Of a stretch of DNA of 40,764 nucleotides, positions 24,972 through 32,279 are shown piece after piece (position 1 is the stretch's first letter; the number at the start of each line of letters is the position of its first letter). The notes beneath the pieces were generated by a model. The model did no database searches. It was not told the origin of the DNA and was given only the letters and a program-made list of their open reading frames with translations. Source of the stretch: Gammaproteobacteria bacterium. Its GTDB lineage: Bacteria > Pseudomonadota > Gammaproteobacteria > HK1. The position numbers and the translations under genes are program-made. The stretch is from NCBI GenBank assembly GCA_011775625.1, contig JAABYT010000042.1, positions 9,860-50,623 on the forward strand, given 5' to 3'.

Positions 24972-25394
24972 ATGAAAACGATGAAGATTTCGATCGCACT
25001 GGCCGCTCTGATCGCCAGCGGCGTAGCCGTGGCCGGGGACTCGCCAGCACCCACGAACGCCTACCTGTATATCGGCTGGCCAAACGACGGCGAAGTCATT
25101 CGCGCCGAGTCGTTCCGAGTGTGGTTCGGACTGCGCAAGATGGGAGTGGCCCCAGCCGGTGTCGAAAAATCCATGACAGGACACCACCACCTGCTTGTCG
25201 ACGCTCCACTGCCGCCAATGGACGAAGAGATCCCGGCGAGCAAGAATTATGTTCACTTCGGCAAGGGTCAGACGGAGACTCGGCTCTCACTGCCGCCCGG
25301 CAAGCATACGCTGCAGCTATTGATGGGCGACTACAATCACGTGCCGCATAATCCGCCGGTCATGTCGAGGAAGATCACCATCACCGTAAAATAA
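24972..25394 (+). CDS. Periplasmic DUF4399 protein, copy 2
   Basis: A 140-residue paralogue of the preceding gene, with the same layout: signal peptide (MKISIALAALIASGVAVA, cleavage before GDSPAP), FGLRKMGVAPAGV, GHHHLLVD, PASKNYVHFGKG, LPPGKHTLQLL and DYNHVPHNPPV. Several histidines of copy 1 differ (KNHVHY to KNYVHF, DHNHI to DYNHV), while the central GHHH is kept. The ATG at 24972 has AGG 10 nt upstream; the ATG at 24981 is an alternative. It is probably in one transcript with copy 1 and converges on an SDR gene 9 bp away. Confidence 0.86.
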   Translation: MKTMKISIALAALIASGVAVAGDSPAPTNAYLYIGWPNDGEVIRAESFRVWFGLRKMGVAPAGVEKSMTGHHHLLVDAPLPPMDEEIPASKNYVHFGKGQTETRLSLPPGKHTLQLLMGDYNHVPHNPPVMSRKITITVK

Positions 25395-25403
25395 TCAAAA
25401 TAA

Positions 25404-26279
25404 TCAGGGCGCATCAATCCGGCGGTGCTCGCCGCCGGATACGCTCTGCAGTGCTGCGTCGAGCCAGCGCGTCGGCAGCACGCGACGCAGGAACCCGAAC
25501 GCATAAGTCGGCACGGTGACGTAGTAGCGCGGCCTGGGTCGTCTGCTCTCGAGCGCGCGAACGACCTTGTCGAGCACCGCCTCGCCCGGGAGCGTAAACG
25601 GCTCGGAGGAGTCCTGCTTCGCGAGCCTGGCCTCCACCCTCCGATACGATTCCCGATGGACGCTGTTCTCAACGTCGATATTCGCCTTGAAAGCAGCATA
25701 GGAATTCTGCCGGAAGCGGCTCTCGATGGGACCTGGCTCGATCAACGATACGTAGACACCGCTGCCGCTGAGCTCCATTCGCAGCGTGTCGGTGAGTCCC
25801 TCGAGCGCGAACTTGCTCGCGTTGTAGGCGCCGCGCCATTTCAGCGCCACCAGACCCAGCACCGAGCTGTTCTGGATGATGCGTCCGTATCCCTGGCGTC
25901 GCATGACCGGCAGCACGCCGCAGGTGAGCTCGTGCCAGCCGAAGAAGTTGGTCTCGAAAACGTCCCGCAGCACGTCGGTCGCGAGATCCTCGACCGCGCC
26001 AGGCTGGCCGTAGGCGCCGTTGTTGAACAAGGCGTACAGCGTCCCGCCGGTACGCTCGAGCACCGTCTCCAACGCGGCTCTCATGGATTCCGAGTCGCGC
26101 AGATCGAGCCTCACGGCCTCGAAGCCTTCGTCGGCGAGGCGGGCTACGTCGACGTCTGCGCGCGCGCTCGCGAACACCCGGTAACCCCGCGCCTTCAACC
26201 CGCGCGCCACGCATTCGCCGATGCCGCTCGAGCATCCCGTGATGAGTACCGCCTTGTCGTAATTGCTGCCGGCCATCAT
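25404..26279 (-). CDS. Short-chain dehydrogenase/reductase
   Basis: A 291-residue SDR. The cofactor site is LITGCSSGIGE (residues 12-22), with NNGAYG in place of NNAG, the catalytic serine in QNSSVLGL and YNASK as the Tyr/Lys pair. The C-terminal extension (RPRPRYYVTVPTYAFGFLRRVLP) is typical of the YbbO-like long SDRs that reduce aldehydes or ketones. The substrate is not determined. Two adjacent ATGs start the gene (26279 and 26276), directly after the yjbQ stop codon, so the two genes form an operon. Confidence 0.88.
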   Translation of the reverse strand: MMAGSNYDKAVLITGCSSGIGECVARGLKARGYRVFASARADVDVARLADEGFEAVRLDLRDSESMRAALETVLERTGGTLYALFNNGAYGQPGAVEDLATDVLRDVFETNFFGWHELTCGVLPVMRRQGYGRIIQNSSVLGLVALKWRGAYNASKFALEGLTDTLRMELSGSGVYVSLIEPGPIESRFRQNSYAAFKANIDVENSVHRESYRRVEARLAKQDSSEPFTLPGEAVLDKVVRALESRRPRPRYYVTVPTYAFGFLRRVLPTRWLDAALQSVSGGEHRRIDAP

Positions 26280-26696
26280 TCACTCGCCCTGCACGGTGAC
26301 GGTAACGCGGCGACGGAACGGCGAGTTGCGATGCTCCCACAGGTAGACGCCCTGCCAGGAGCCGAGGGCGCAACGCCCGGCGACGACGGGGATGCTCAAC
26401 GCCGAGTGAGTCAGCACCGATCGCACGTGGGCCGGCATATCATCGGGGCCTTCGGTCGTGTGCGTGAACATCGGATCGCCATCCGGAACAGCGCGGGCCA
26501 TGAACGTTTCGAGATCCCTGCGCACCGCCGGATCGGCATTCTCGCAGAGCATCAGCGACGCGCTGGTGTGGTGAATGAACACGTGGCAGAGCCCCCGCTC
26601 GATGCCGCCGGCGGCGACCACGCGTCGCACCTCCCCGGTCACGTCGTAGGTCCCCCGCCCGGAAGTGGCGACCTCGAAGCTGTCCTGATGCAGCAT
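26280..26696 (-). CDS. yjbQ: YjbQ family protein (UPF0047, secondary thiamine-phosphate synthase-like)
   Basis: A 138-residue small protein of the UPF0047 family. Diagnostic parts are GLCHVFIHHTSASLMLCENADPAV with its histidine pair, VLTHSALSIPVVAGR and ALGSWQGVYLWEHRN. E. coli YjbQ can supply weak thiamine-phosphate synthase activity when overproduced, but its real role is unclear. I chose the ATG at 26696 from the family N-terminus; the ribosome binding site is weak. Its stop abuts the ATG of the downstream SDR. It diverges from trmH. Confidence 0.9.
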   Translation of the reverse strand: MLHQDSFEVATSGRGTYDVTGEVRRVVAAGGIERGLCHVFIHHTSASLMLCENADPAVRRDLETFMARAVPDGDPMFTHTTEGPDDMPAHVRSVLTHSALSIPVVAGRCALGSWQGVYLWEHRNSPFRRRVTVTVQGE

Positions 26697-26825
26697 TTTC
26701 GTCGTCTCTAAAGATGCTCGCGCCGCCGCGTAGCCTGCATCCTTCACCGTGCATTGGCAAGGGCCGCCTCCTGCGAGCACCTGCGCGCGGGACGCTCACG
26801 GCATACAATGGCCTCGGCAAAAACC

Positions 26826-27488
26826 ATGACACCGCAACGCTTCAAAAAGCTCCGGCGCGTGCTCGACAGCCGCCAGCCCGATCTCACGGTGCTGCTCGAC
26901 AACGTGCACAAAGCCCACAATTTCTCCGCCATCCTGAGAAGCTGCGACGCTGTCGGTGTATTCGAGGCACACGCCGTGTGGCCGGACCCGACGCTGCGCC
27001 CCAGTCACCTGACCTCCGGCGGCACCCGCAAATGGGTTGGCATCCGTACTCACCCGGATATCGACTCTGCGCTCGCCGAACTGCGCGAGCGCGGATTTCA
27101 GCTAATCGCTGCGCACCCCGCGGAAAACGCACGCGATTATCGCGACGTCGATTACACCCGCCCGACTGCGCTCGTTCTCGGCGCCGAGCTCGAGGGACTC
27201 GGCGGCGCTGCGCTCGCGGGCTCGGATCTGCAGATATGCGTGCCCATGATGGGGATGGTGGAATCGCTGAACGTCTCGGTTGCCGCCGCGACCATTCTCT
27301 TCGAGGCCCAGCGCCAGCGTGCGAGCGCCAACCTGTATGCAGAGAGTCGTCTGAAACCCGAGGTCTACGCGAGCACGCTGTTCGAATGGGCTCACCCCGC
27401 CGTCGCCCGCTACTGCCGCCGGCGCGGCTTCGCCTATCCGGAGCTCGACGAAGACGGCGAAATCTCGGGCCCGATACCGACGCGATGA
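26826..27488 (+). CDS. trmH: tRNA (guanosine-18-2'-O)-methyltransferase
   Basis: A 220-residue SPOUT methyltransferase that methylates the 2'-OH of G18 in the tRNA D loop. The N-terminus MTPQRFKKLRRVLDSRQPDL corresponds to E. coli TrmH, followed by NVHKAHNFSAILRSCDAVGV, the knot motifs ALVLGAELEGLG and ICVPMMGMVESLNVSVAAA, and a basic C-terminal extension. I chose the ATG at 26826; an ATG at 26808 would add six residues. No strong ribosome binding site is seen. Confidence 0.93.
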   Translation: MTPQRFKKLRRVLDSRQPDLTVLLDNVHKAHNFSAILRSCDAVGVFEAHAVWPDPTLRPSHLTSGGTRKWVGIRTHPDIDSALAELRERGFQLIAAHPAENARDYRDVDYTRPTALVLGAELEGLGGAALAGSDLQICVPMMGMVESLNVSVAAATILFEAQRQRASANLYAESRLKPEVYASTLFEWAHPAVARYCRRRGFAYPELDEDGEISGPIPTR

Positions 27489-27817
27489 TCGTGCATGTCG
27501 GGAACGCGACGTCTCGACACGGCCATCTCTGAAAATTCTAAGCGAGACCTCGTCGCACGAAGGCGTTGTGAGTCCCGCGCAACATTGTCGACACCGATTA
27601 ATGGGGATCACCATTGAGCAGCGCCGAAGATTGGGCACGTCCCACCGCCCGCGGCCCGGTCGGAGTGATAGATGCTCGCAGCACATTGCACACCCGGACA
27701 CGATGTGCCCCCGGCGTCGATATCCTTTATGATGGCCACCGCGCTGATAATGACGACCGCGCGGCAGCACCCGCGGGACTTCGCCTGATTACGCCTGAGG
27801 AATTCGAGAGGACAGCA
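27489..27817. other. 329-bp intergenic region between trmH and the DUF1059 gene
   Basis: No convincing gene. It contains an inverted repeat AATGG-GGATCA-CCATT (27600-27615) and a TATGAT -10-like box (27728-27733) that could serve the DUF1059 gene, although no good -35 is present at the right distance. An open frame leading into the DUF1059 gene from 27614 looks non-coding. Confidence 0.4.
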
Positions 27818-28015
27818 ATGAAAACGACTTACTCCTACGCCTGCAAGGACTATCCCGGCATGGAAGAATGTCCGGGACGATTCTACGCCGAGACAGTCGA
27901 CGAGGTGTGGAAACTCATGGAATTACACGCTTCGGTCGCGCACGGAGAAGATCCCTCCACCTGGTCCGAGGAAGACAGAGCGCAGCTGAGAACGCTCATC
28001 AAAGCCGAAACCTGA
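27818..28015 (+). CDS. DUF1059 small protein
   Basis: A 65-residue protein, MKTTYSYACKDYPGMEECPG, followed by ETVDEVWKLMELHASVAHGE, the usual DUF1059 pattern with two conserved cysteines in a C-x8-C arrangement and a His in the helical part. Function unknown. AGAGGA 5-6 nt before the ATG at 27818 sets the start. It stands alone and converges on the aminopeptidase gene, with 47 bp between the two stops. Confidence 0.85.
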   Translation: MKTTYSYACKDYPGMEECPGRFYAETVDEVWKLMELHASVAHGEDPSTWSEEDRAQLRTLIKAET

Positions 28016-28062
28016 GCACCTGTTCCAGCAGCTGCACGCCTCGAGCAGGCGCAGGGCCGGGG

Positions 28063-29145
28063 TCAGGACGCTTCGGCCGCGAGCCGCGCGAGCGCTGCGT
28101 CACGCTCCTCTCTGGACAACCGGGAAAGCGCCTCGGCTGCCTGGTGGAACTTGCCCATGTCGCCATGCTGCTCAGCGAGCAACCGCTCGAATGCGGGCAC
28201 GTGCACGTTGTATGCAGTCAAAAGCGCAAGCTTTGCATTGTTCAGGCCGTTGGCGAACCATTCGTCGTAGCCGGCGTAGCCCCCCCACGAGGCCTTGAGC
28301 TGCGCGTAACCGTCGCGTAGAGCGCCGAACAGGCGCTCTTTCTCGCGGACTTTCATGGCATCGTCCATCTGCGAAGCGTAGAGCGCTTCGAGCTTATCCC
28401 GAGTCGAGAGAACGAGCGTGAGAAAACCCTCTTGCCGCTCGTGCTCCACCGCGTAGGCCTCCAGCATCGCCGGCGTGCCGTTGCGTGCGAGCCACCGCCG
28501 CACGCCCTCGCGTTCGACCGCGACGGCATAGGACTCGTTGAACGCGGTGTCACCGGTTACGAACAGACGCTGGTGAGCGAGCTCATGGAAGAGTGTGCCG
28601 GCAAAACGATACTCTGAATCGAAAAGAATCGTGTTGAGAATCGGATCATCGAACCAGCCCAGGGTCGAGTAGGCACGCGCACCCGCGATGGCGACATCCA
28701 TACCCTCGGCTGCAAGCTGCTCGCCATATCTGCGCGCCTCGGACTCGTCGAAGTACCCGCGGTAGGCGACGCAGCCGACGACGACGAAGCACCACGTTTT
28801 CGCCGTCAGGGACAGAGCCGGAGTCGCCACCACGTTCCAGGTGACGTAGGGCTTTCCAACATCCACATAACTTCGATAGCTTCCGTTGTCGGGTAATGCG
28901 AGCTCTTCGGTCGCATACTCTCGAATGGCTTTGGCGCGCTCGAGCTTGGACTTCAGCTCGGGCGGCGTCGATGCGTCCTCGACGAGCGAGCCGATGTCTT
29001 TTCGCTTCGACATCAGGTCGAGATGACCGCCGATGGATTGCGCGTAGTAGCCGGCTGTCGTGCAGCCTCCAAGCAACGCCAGCGTACCCGCCACCAGCGC
29101 AGCGAGTGCCATCCGCGATCGATTTCCGACCTTCCCGGCAGTCAT
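28063..29145 (-). CDS. Predicted zinc aminopeptidase lipoprotein (COG4324-like)
   Basis: A 360-residue predicted aminopeptidase anchored in the envelope. The N-terminus has a hydrophobic stretch and lipobox LLGGC with lipidated Cys28. The zinc site is HELAHQ (His187, Glu188, His191) with a downstream NESYA Glu204 as the likely third ligand, giving HExxH...E. Flanking segments GWFDDPILNTILF and YDEWFANGLNNAKLA are typical of the family. It is the last gene of the minus-strand operon, starting 3 nt after the tesA stop, so it may release amino acids from peptides for the upstream enzymes. Substrate preference is unknown. Confidence 0.87.
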   Translation of the reverse strand: MTAGKVGNRSRMALAALVAGTLALLGGCTTAGYYAQSIGGHLDLMSKRKDIGSLVEDASTPPELKSKLERAKAIREYATEELALPDNGSYRSYVDVGKPYVTWNVVATPALSLTAKTWCFVVVGCVAYRGYFDESEARRYGEQLAAEGMDVAIAGARAYSTLGWFDDPILNTILFDSEYRFAGTLFHELAHQRLFVTGDTAFNESYAVAVEREGVRRWLARNGTPAMLEAYAVEHERQEGFLTLVLSTRDKLEALYASQMDDAMKVREKERLFGALRDGYAQLKASWGGYAGYDEWFANGLNNAKLALLTAYNVHVPAFERLLAEQHGDMGKFHQAAEALSRLSREERDAALARLAAEAS

Positions 29146-29148
29146 TAT

Positions 29149-29802
29149 TCAGAGCAACGGCTCAAGATGCGGCCAGACGTTGTCCAGCATCAGCGGCTGC
29201 GCTTCCGCGCGCGGGTGCACGCCGTCGTCCTGCATCAGCGCGTCGACGCCGCCCACGCCTTCGAGGAGAAAAGGGACCCAGGGCACGCTGTGGCGATCGG
29301 CAAGGTCTGCGTATATCGCGTGGAATGCATTGTTGTAAGCGGGACCGTAATTCGGCGGCAAGCGCATGCCGAGCAGCAGCACGCGTGCTCCGGAGCTTCG
29401 CGATTCGACAATTATCCGCTCGAGATTCCGCCGCGTCACCGAGAGCGGCAGTCCGCGCAATCCGTCGTTACCACCGAGCTCGACCACGACGACGTCGGGC
29501 CGGTGCTTGGCGAGCGCTGCGGGTAGGCGCGTCGCGCCGCCCTCGGTGGTGTCGCCGCTGATGCTCGCGTTGACCACGCGATAGCCTTCGCTCTGCTCGT
29601 CCAGGCGATTCTGCAGCAGCTGCACCCAGCCGCTCTGCACGTCGAAACCGTAAGCGCTGCTCAGGCTGTCGCCGAGCACGAGAATGACGCCGCCCGCGGC
29701 ATGTGCGGGAACACCCTGCACGGCCGCCAGCAGCGTAAGCAGAACCAGACGACCGGCGAGCCCTCTCGGGCGCCGCGACCGGCCCTCCGGCCGCTCAGTC
29801 AC
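29149..29802 (-). CDS. tesA: TesA-type multifunctional esterase / acyl-CoA thioesterase I
   Basis: A 217-residue SGNH/GDSL hydrolase. A signal peptide (about residues 15-36, ending AHAA) predicts a periplasmic location. Block I is LVLGDSLSSAYG with Ser46, block II has SGDTTEGG, block III GGNDGLRG and block V DDGVHPRAEA with the catalytic Asp-His. TesA (also called protease I or lysophospholipase L1) cleaves fatty acyl-CoAs, esters and amino acid esters. Starts at a GTG overlapping the upstream racemase-family gene by 8 nt (GTGACTGA). In many gammaproteobacteria tesA lies divergent to ybbA; here they are about 8.6 kb apart. Confidence 0.92.
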   Translation of the reverse strand: MTERPEGRSRRPRGLAGRLVLLTLLAAVQGVPAHAAGGVILVLGDSLSSAYGFDVQSGWVQLLQNRLDEQSEGYRVVNASISGDTTEGGATRLPAALAKHRPDVVVVELGGNDGLRGLPLSVTRRNLERIIVESRSSGARVLLLGMRLPPNYGPAYNNAFHAIYADLADRHSVPWVPFLLEGVGGVDALMQDDGVHPRAEAQPLMLDNVWPHLEPLL

Positions 29803-30613
29803 CCGGCGCGAGCGGCCTGCGGAACAGCTCACCGAAACCCGGCACCGCGTCCCCGTATCCGGCGAGCCGCAGGCAGTGCCATGCGGTGGCGATATTGCTG
29901 GACAGGACGGGCTTACCGATGGTCCGCTCGAGCTCCTCGACGGATTCCGCGAGCCGAATGCTCGTGCACGAGACGAACACGGCGTCCACGTCGTCTCCGC
30001 TCGCGAGCTCGATGGCCGCCTTGCAGGTCGTCTCGCTGGTGATGCGGGCCACCTTGGCATCGTCGGAAATGTTCCAGGAACCCATGATCGGCACCTGAAA
30101 CCCCAGCCCGATGATGTAGTCGCGCATGCGACGATTGATCTCGTCTAGATAGGGCGCGATCAGGCATATGCGCTCAGCTCCGAGCGCGCGAAACGCCGCG
30201 GCTGCCGCCTCCATGGGCGACGTGCAGGCAACACCCGGACGGGCTTCGTGAATGCGCGCGTGCACGTTCTCGGGGCCGATCACCATGGCACCCGACGTGC
30301 AGCCGTATGCCACCACATCCATGGGGTCTTCGGGCAGAACGACGCGCGTGCACTCGGCGATGCGCCCTTCCATCGCCGCCAGCGTCTCCGGCGTGACCTC
30401 CGCGTCGTTGTGGATGCGGCTCTCGTAGAATGCGACGCCGGGGATATCGAGCATCTTGCGAAACTCGTGCTCGATGGTCCGATCGGAGCCGAGCACGATG
30501 AGGGCGATCCGGCAGCGGTAGCCGATCTCGTCGGCGAGCTCGTAGGGCATGTTCTGCCTGTCGACGAGCAGCGGCGACTCGACCTGGCCTCTGGCAGCAG
30601 ATTGCGTGCTCAT
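29795..30613 (-). CDS. Asp/Glu racemase superfamily enzyme (maleate isomerase / arylmalonate decarboxylase-like)
   Basis: A 272-residue enzyme. The two catalytic cysteines of the superfamily are both present, Cys105 in YGCTSGAM and Cys216 in VSCTSIRL, in the sequence style of maleate cis-trans isomerases and arylmalonate decarboxylases (EDPMDVVAYGCTSGAM, KPVLSSNIATAWHCLRLAG). The second cysteine makes an isomerase or racemase more likely than a single-Cys decarboxylase. The start is the ATG at 30613, 7 nt after GGGAGGA; the ATG at 30619 is too close. It lies 24 bp after dadA and overlaps tesA, within an apparent D-amino acid operon, which fits racemisation or isomerisation of a substrate used there. 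Confidence 0.87.
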   Translation of the reverse strand: MSTQSAARGQVESPLLVDRQNMPYELADEIGYRCRIALIVLGSDRTIEHEFRKMLDIPGVAFYESRIHNDAEVTPETLAAMEGRIAECTRVVLPEDPMDVVAYGCTSGAMVIGPENVHARIHEARPGVACTSPMEAAAAAFRALGAERICLIAPYLDEINRRMRDYIIGLGFQVPIMGSWNISDDAKVARITSETTCKAAIELASGDDVDAVFVSCTSIRLAESVEELERTIGKPVLSSNIATAWHCLRLAGYGDAVPGFGELFRRPLAPGD

Positions 30614-30637
30614 GCGCATTCCTCCCGGGGCGGGCGT

Positions 30638-31885
30638 CTACGAATAACGCATCCCCTCAAGATCAATACCGGCATCACGGCCTGCGATGAGGTTGGCCGT
30701 GATCTTGGCCGAGCCGCAGGACATGGTCCAACCAATATGCCCGTGGCCCGTATTGAGGTACAGATTACGGTAGCGGGCAGGCCCCAGGAAAGGGGTGCCC
30801 TCCGGGGTCATGGGACGCAGCCCCGCCCAGTAGTCGGGCTGGTCGTAGTCGGCGACGCTCGGGAAGAGCTCCCGCCCGAGGCGCAGCATGGCGCGGAAGT
30901 CCCGTGGACGGTGGCTCGTGTCGTAGCCGCTGAACTCGGCGGTCGAGGTCAAGCGCAGCCGCCTGCCCATCGGGCAGTAGGCGATGAGGGCGTCGTCGTC
31001 GACGCCGCCCATGGCCGGCGCGAGGTTGCTTTCACGCATCGGCACCGTCACCGAGTAGCCCTTGACCGGATAGATCGGCAGTTTCAATCCGATCGTGCGG
31101 CCGATGATCGCACTGTCGCACCCGAGCGCCATGACGTAGACATCGGCGTCGAGTTTGCCGCCATCGGTAAGTACGCCCTCGACCCGGTCACCGGCGGTAG
31201 CGATCCCGCGAATCGCCGTATCGAACGCGAACTTTACCGACAGGCGCTCGGCGCAGTAAGCGGCCAGGGCGCGGGTGAACATGCGCGCATCACCGCTCGC
31301 GTCACCGGGCGTGTACACGGCGCCGGCGATGGTGTCCCGATGCGGCGCGAGCGCCGGCTCCACCTCGGCCACCCGCTCCCGCTCGAGAACCTGCATCTCG
31401 AGACCGTGCTCGCGCAGGATGCCGGTGTGTGCAACCCCCTTCTCGAACGTCGCGTCGGTTCGATAGAAGTACAGATTGCCGCCGTTCAGTCCGTCGTACT
31501 CGACCTCGGTATCGGCGACGACCTCGCGCAGCGCGTCGACGGAGTACACGCACAGCCCGAGCTTTCGGATGGTGTTGATGCGCGCGCGCTCCGAGGTGCA
31601 CTGGAGCAGGAACAGCCATACCCAGGACCACAGGCGCGGATCGGCGCTGAGCTTCAGCCGCAGGGCCTGATCGTCGTTGAAAAGCGATTTCAACAGGATG
31701 CCGGGCGCCTTCGGTGACGCCCAGGCGTAGGCATGACCGGGTGCGAGCAGTCCCGCGTTGGCGTAGCTCGTCTCCGACGCCGCCTCGGGCTGCCGATCGA
31801 CGAGCGTCACCGCGTGGCCGTCCCGCGCCAGGTAGTAGGCGGTGGTGACTCCGATTACCCCACCGCCGAGGACCAGGATTTTCAT
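30638..31885 (-). CDS. dadA: D-amino acid dehydrogenase (DadA-like FAD oxidoreductase)
   Basis: A 415-residue FAD-dependent enzyme that oxidises D-amino acids to imino acids and passes electrons to the respiratory chain. The N-terminus KILVLGGGVIGVTTAYYLAR is the FAD-binding fold, then SYANAGLLAPGHAYAWASP and LRLSADPRLW-like sequence seen in DadA, and the C-terminal GLRPMTPEGTPFLGPAR and NTGHGHIGWTMSCGS. Starts at the ATG at 31885, sharing one base with the ridA stop (TGATG). The pairing with ridA makes sense because the enzyme's imine product is the RidA substrate. Confidence 0.93.
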   Translation of the reverse strand: MKILVLGGGVIGVTTAYYLARDGHAVTLVDRQPEAASETSYANAGLLAPGHAYAWASPKAPGILLKSLFNDDQALRLKLSADPRLWSWVWLFLLQCTSERARINTIRKLGLCVYSVDALREVVADTEVEYDGLNGGNLYFYRTDATFEKGVAHTGILREHGLEMQVLERERVAEVEPALAPHRDTIAGAVYTPGDASGDARMFTRALAAYCAERLSVKFAFDTAIRGIATAGDRVEGVLTDGGKLDADVYVMALGCDSAIIGRTIGLKLPIYPVKGYSVTVPMRESNLAPAMGGVDDDALIAYCPMGRRLRLTSTAEFSGYDTSHRPRDFRAMLRLGRELFPSVADYDQPDYWAGLRPMTPEGTPFLGPARYRNLYLNTGHGHIGWTMSCGSAKITANLIAGRDAGIDLEGMRYS

Positions 31886-32235
31886 CAAACCGCGGCCGTC
31901 ACCATGATCTCCACGGTGAACTGCGGCGCCGCCAGACGCGCTTCCACGCATGCGCGGGCCGGTGGGTTATCGGCATCGATCCAGGCGTCCCACACTTCGT
32001 TCATCTCGTTGAAGGTGTCCATGTCGGCGAGCCAGATGGTTGCCGCCAACGCCTTCGACTTGCTGCTGCCGGCCTCGGCGAGAAACTGATCGATGCGCTG
32101 CAGAATGTCGCGGGTCTGGTCCGCCACCGAGGCCCCCGGCGCATCCAGCGCCACCTGCCCCGCCAGATACACGGTATCGCCGTGCACGACGATCTGGCTC
32201 ATGCGCGGTCCACTGTGCTTGCGCGTCACACTCAT
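31885..32235 (-). CDS. ridA: RidA-family imine/enamine deaminase
   Basis: A 116-residue RidA/YjgF protein that speeds hydrolysis of reactive imines and enamines to 2-oxo acids. The catalytic arginine is Arg100 in CVEARLAAP. VYLAGQVALD and the TRDILQRIDQFLAEAG helix are family-typical. A strong AGGAGG lies 7 nt before the ATG at 32235. It follows the oxidoreductase gene by 44 bp without a terminator and is coupled to dadA by a 1-nt overlap. Confidence 0.93.
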   Translation of the reverse strand: MSVTRKHSGPRMSQIVVHGDTVYLAGQVALDAPGASVADQTRDILQRIDQFLAEAGSSKSKALAATIWLADMDTFNEMNEVWDAWIDADNPPARACVEARLAAPQFTVEIMVTAAV

Positions 32236-32279
32236 TTCCTGTCCTCCTCGTGATTTAGCTGCAAAACGTTATCGAAACT

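Noticed and set aside
30248-31717. A 489-codon plus-strand frame across dadA and the racemase-family gene
   Set aside because: It is antisense to two genes with clear motifs and has no domain or ribosome binding site.
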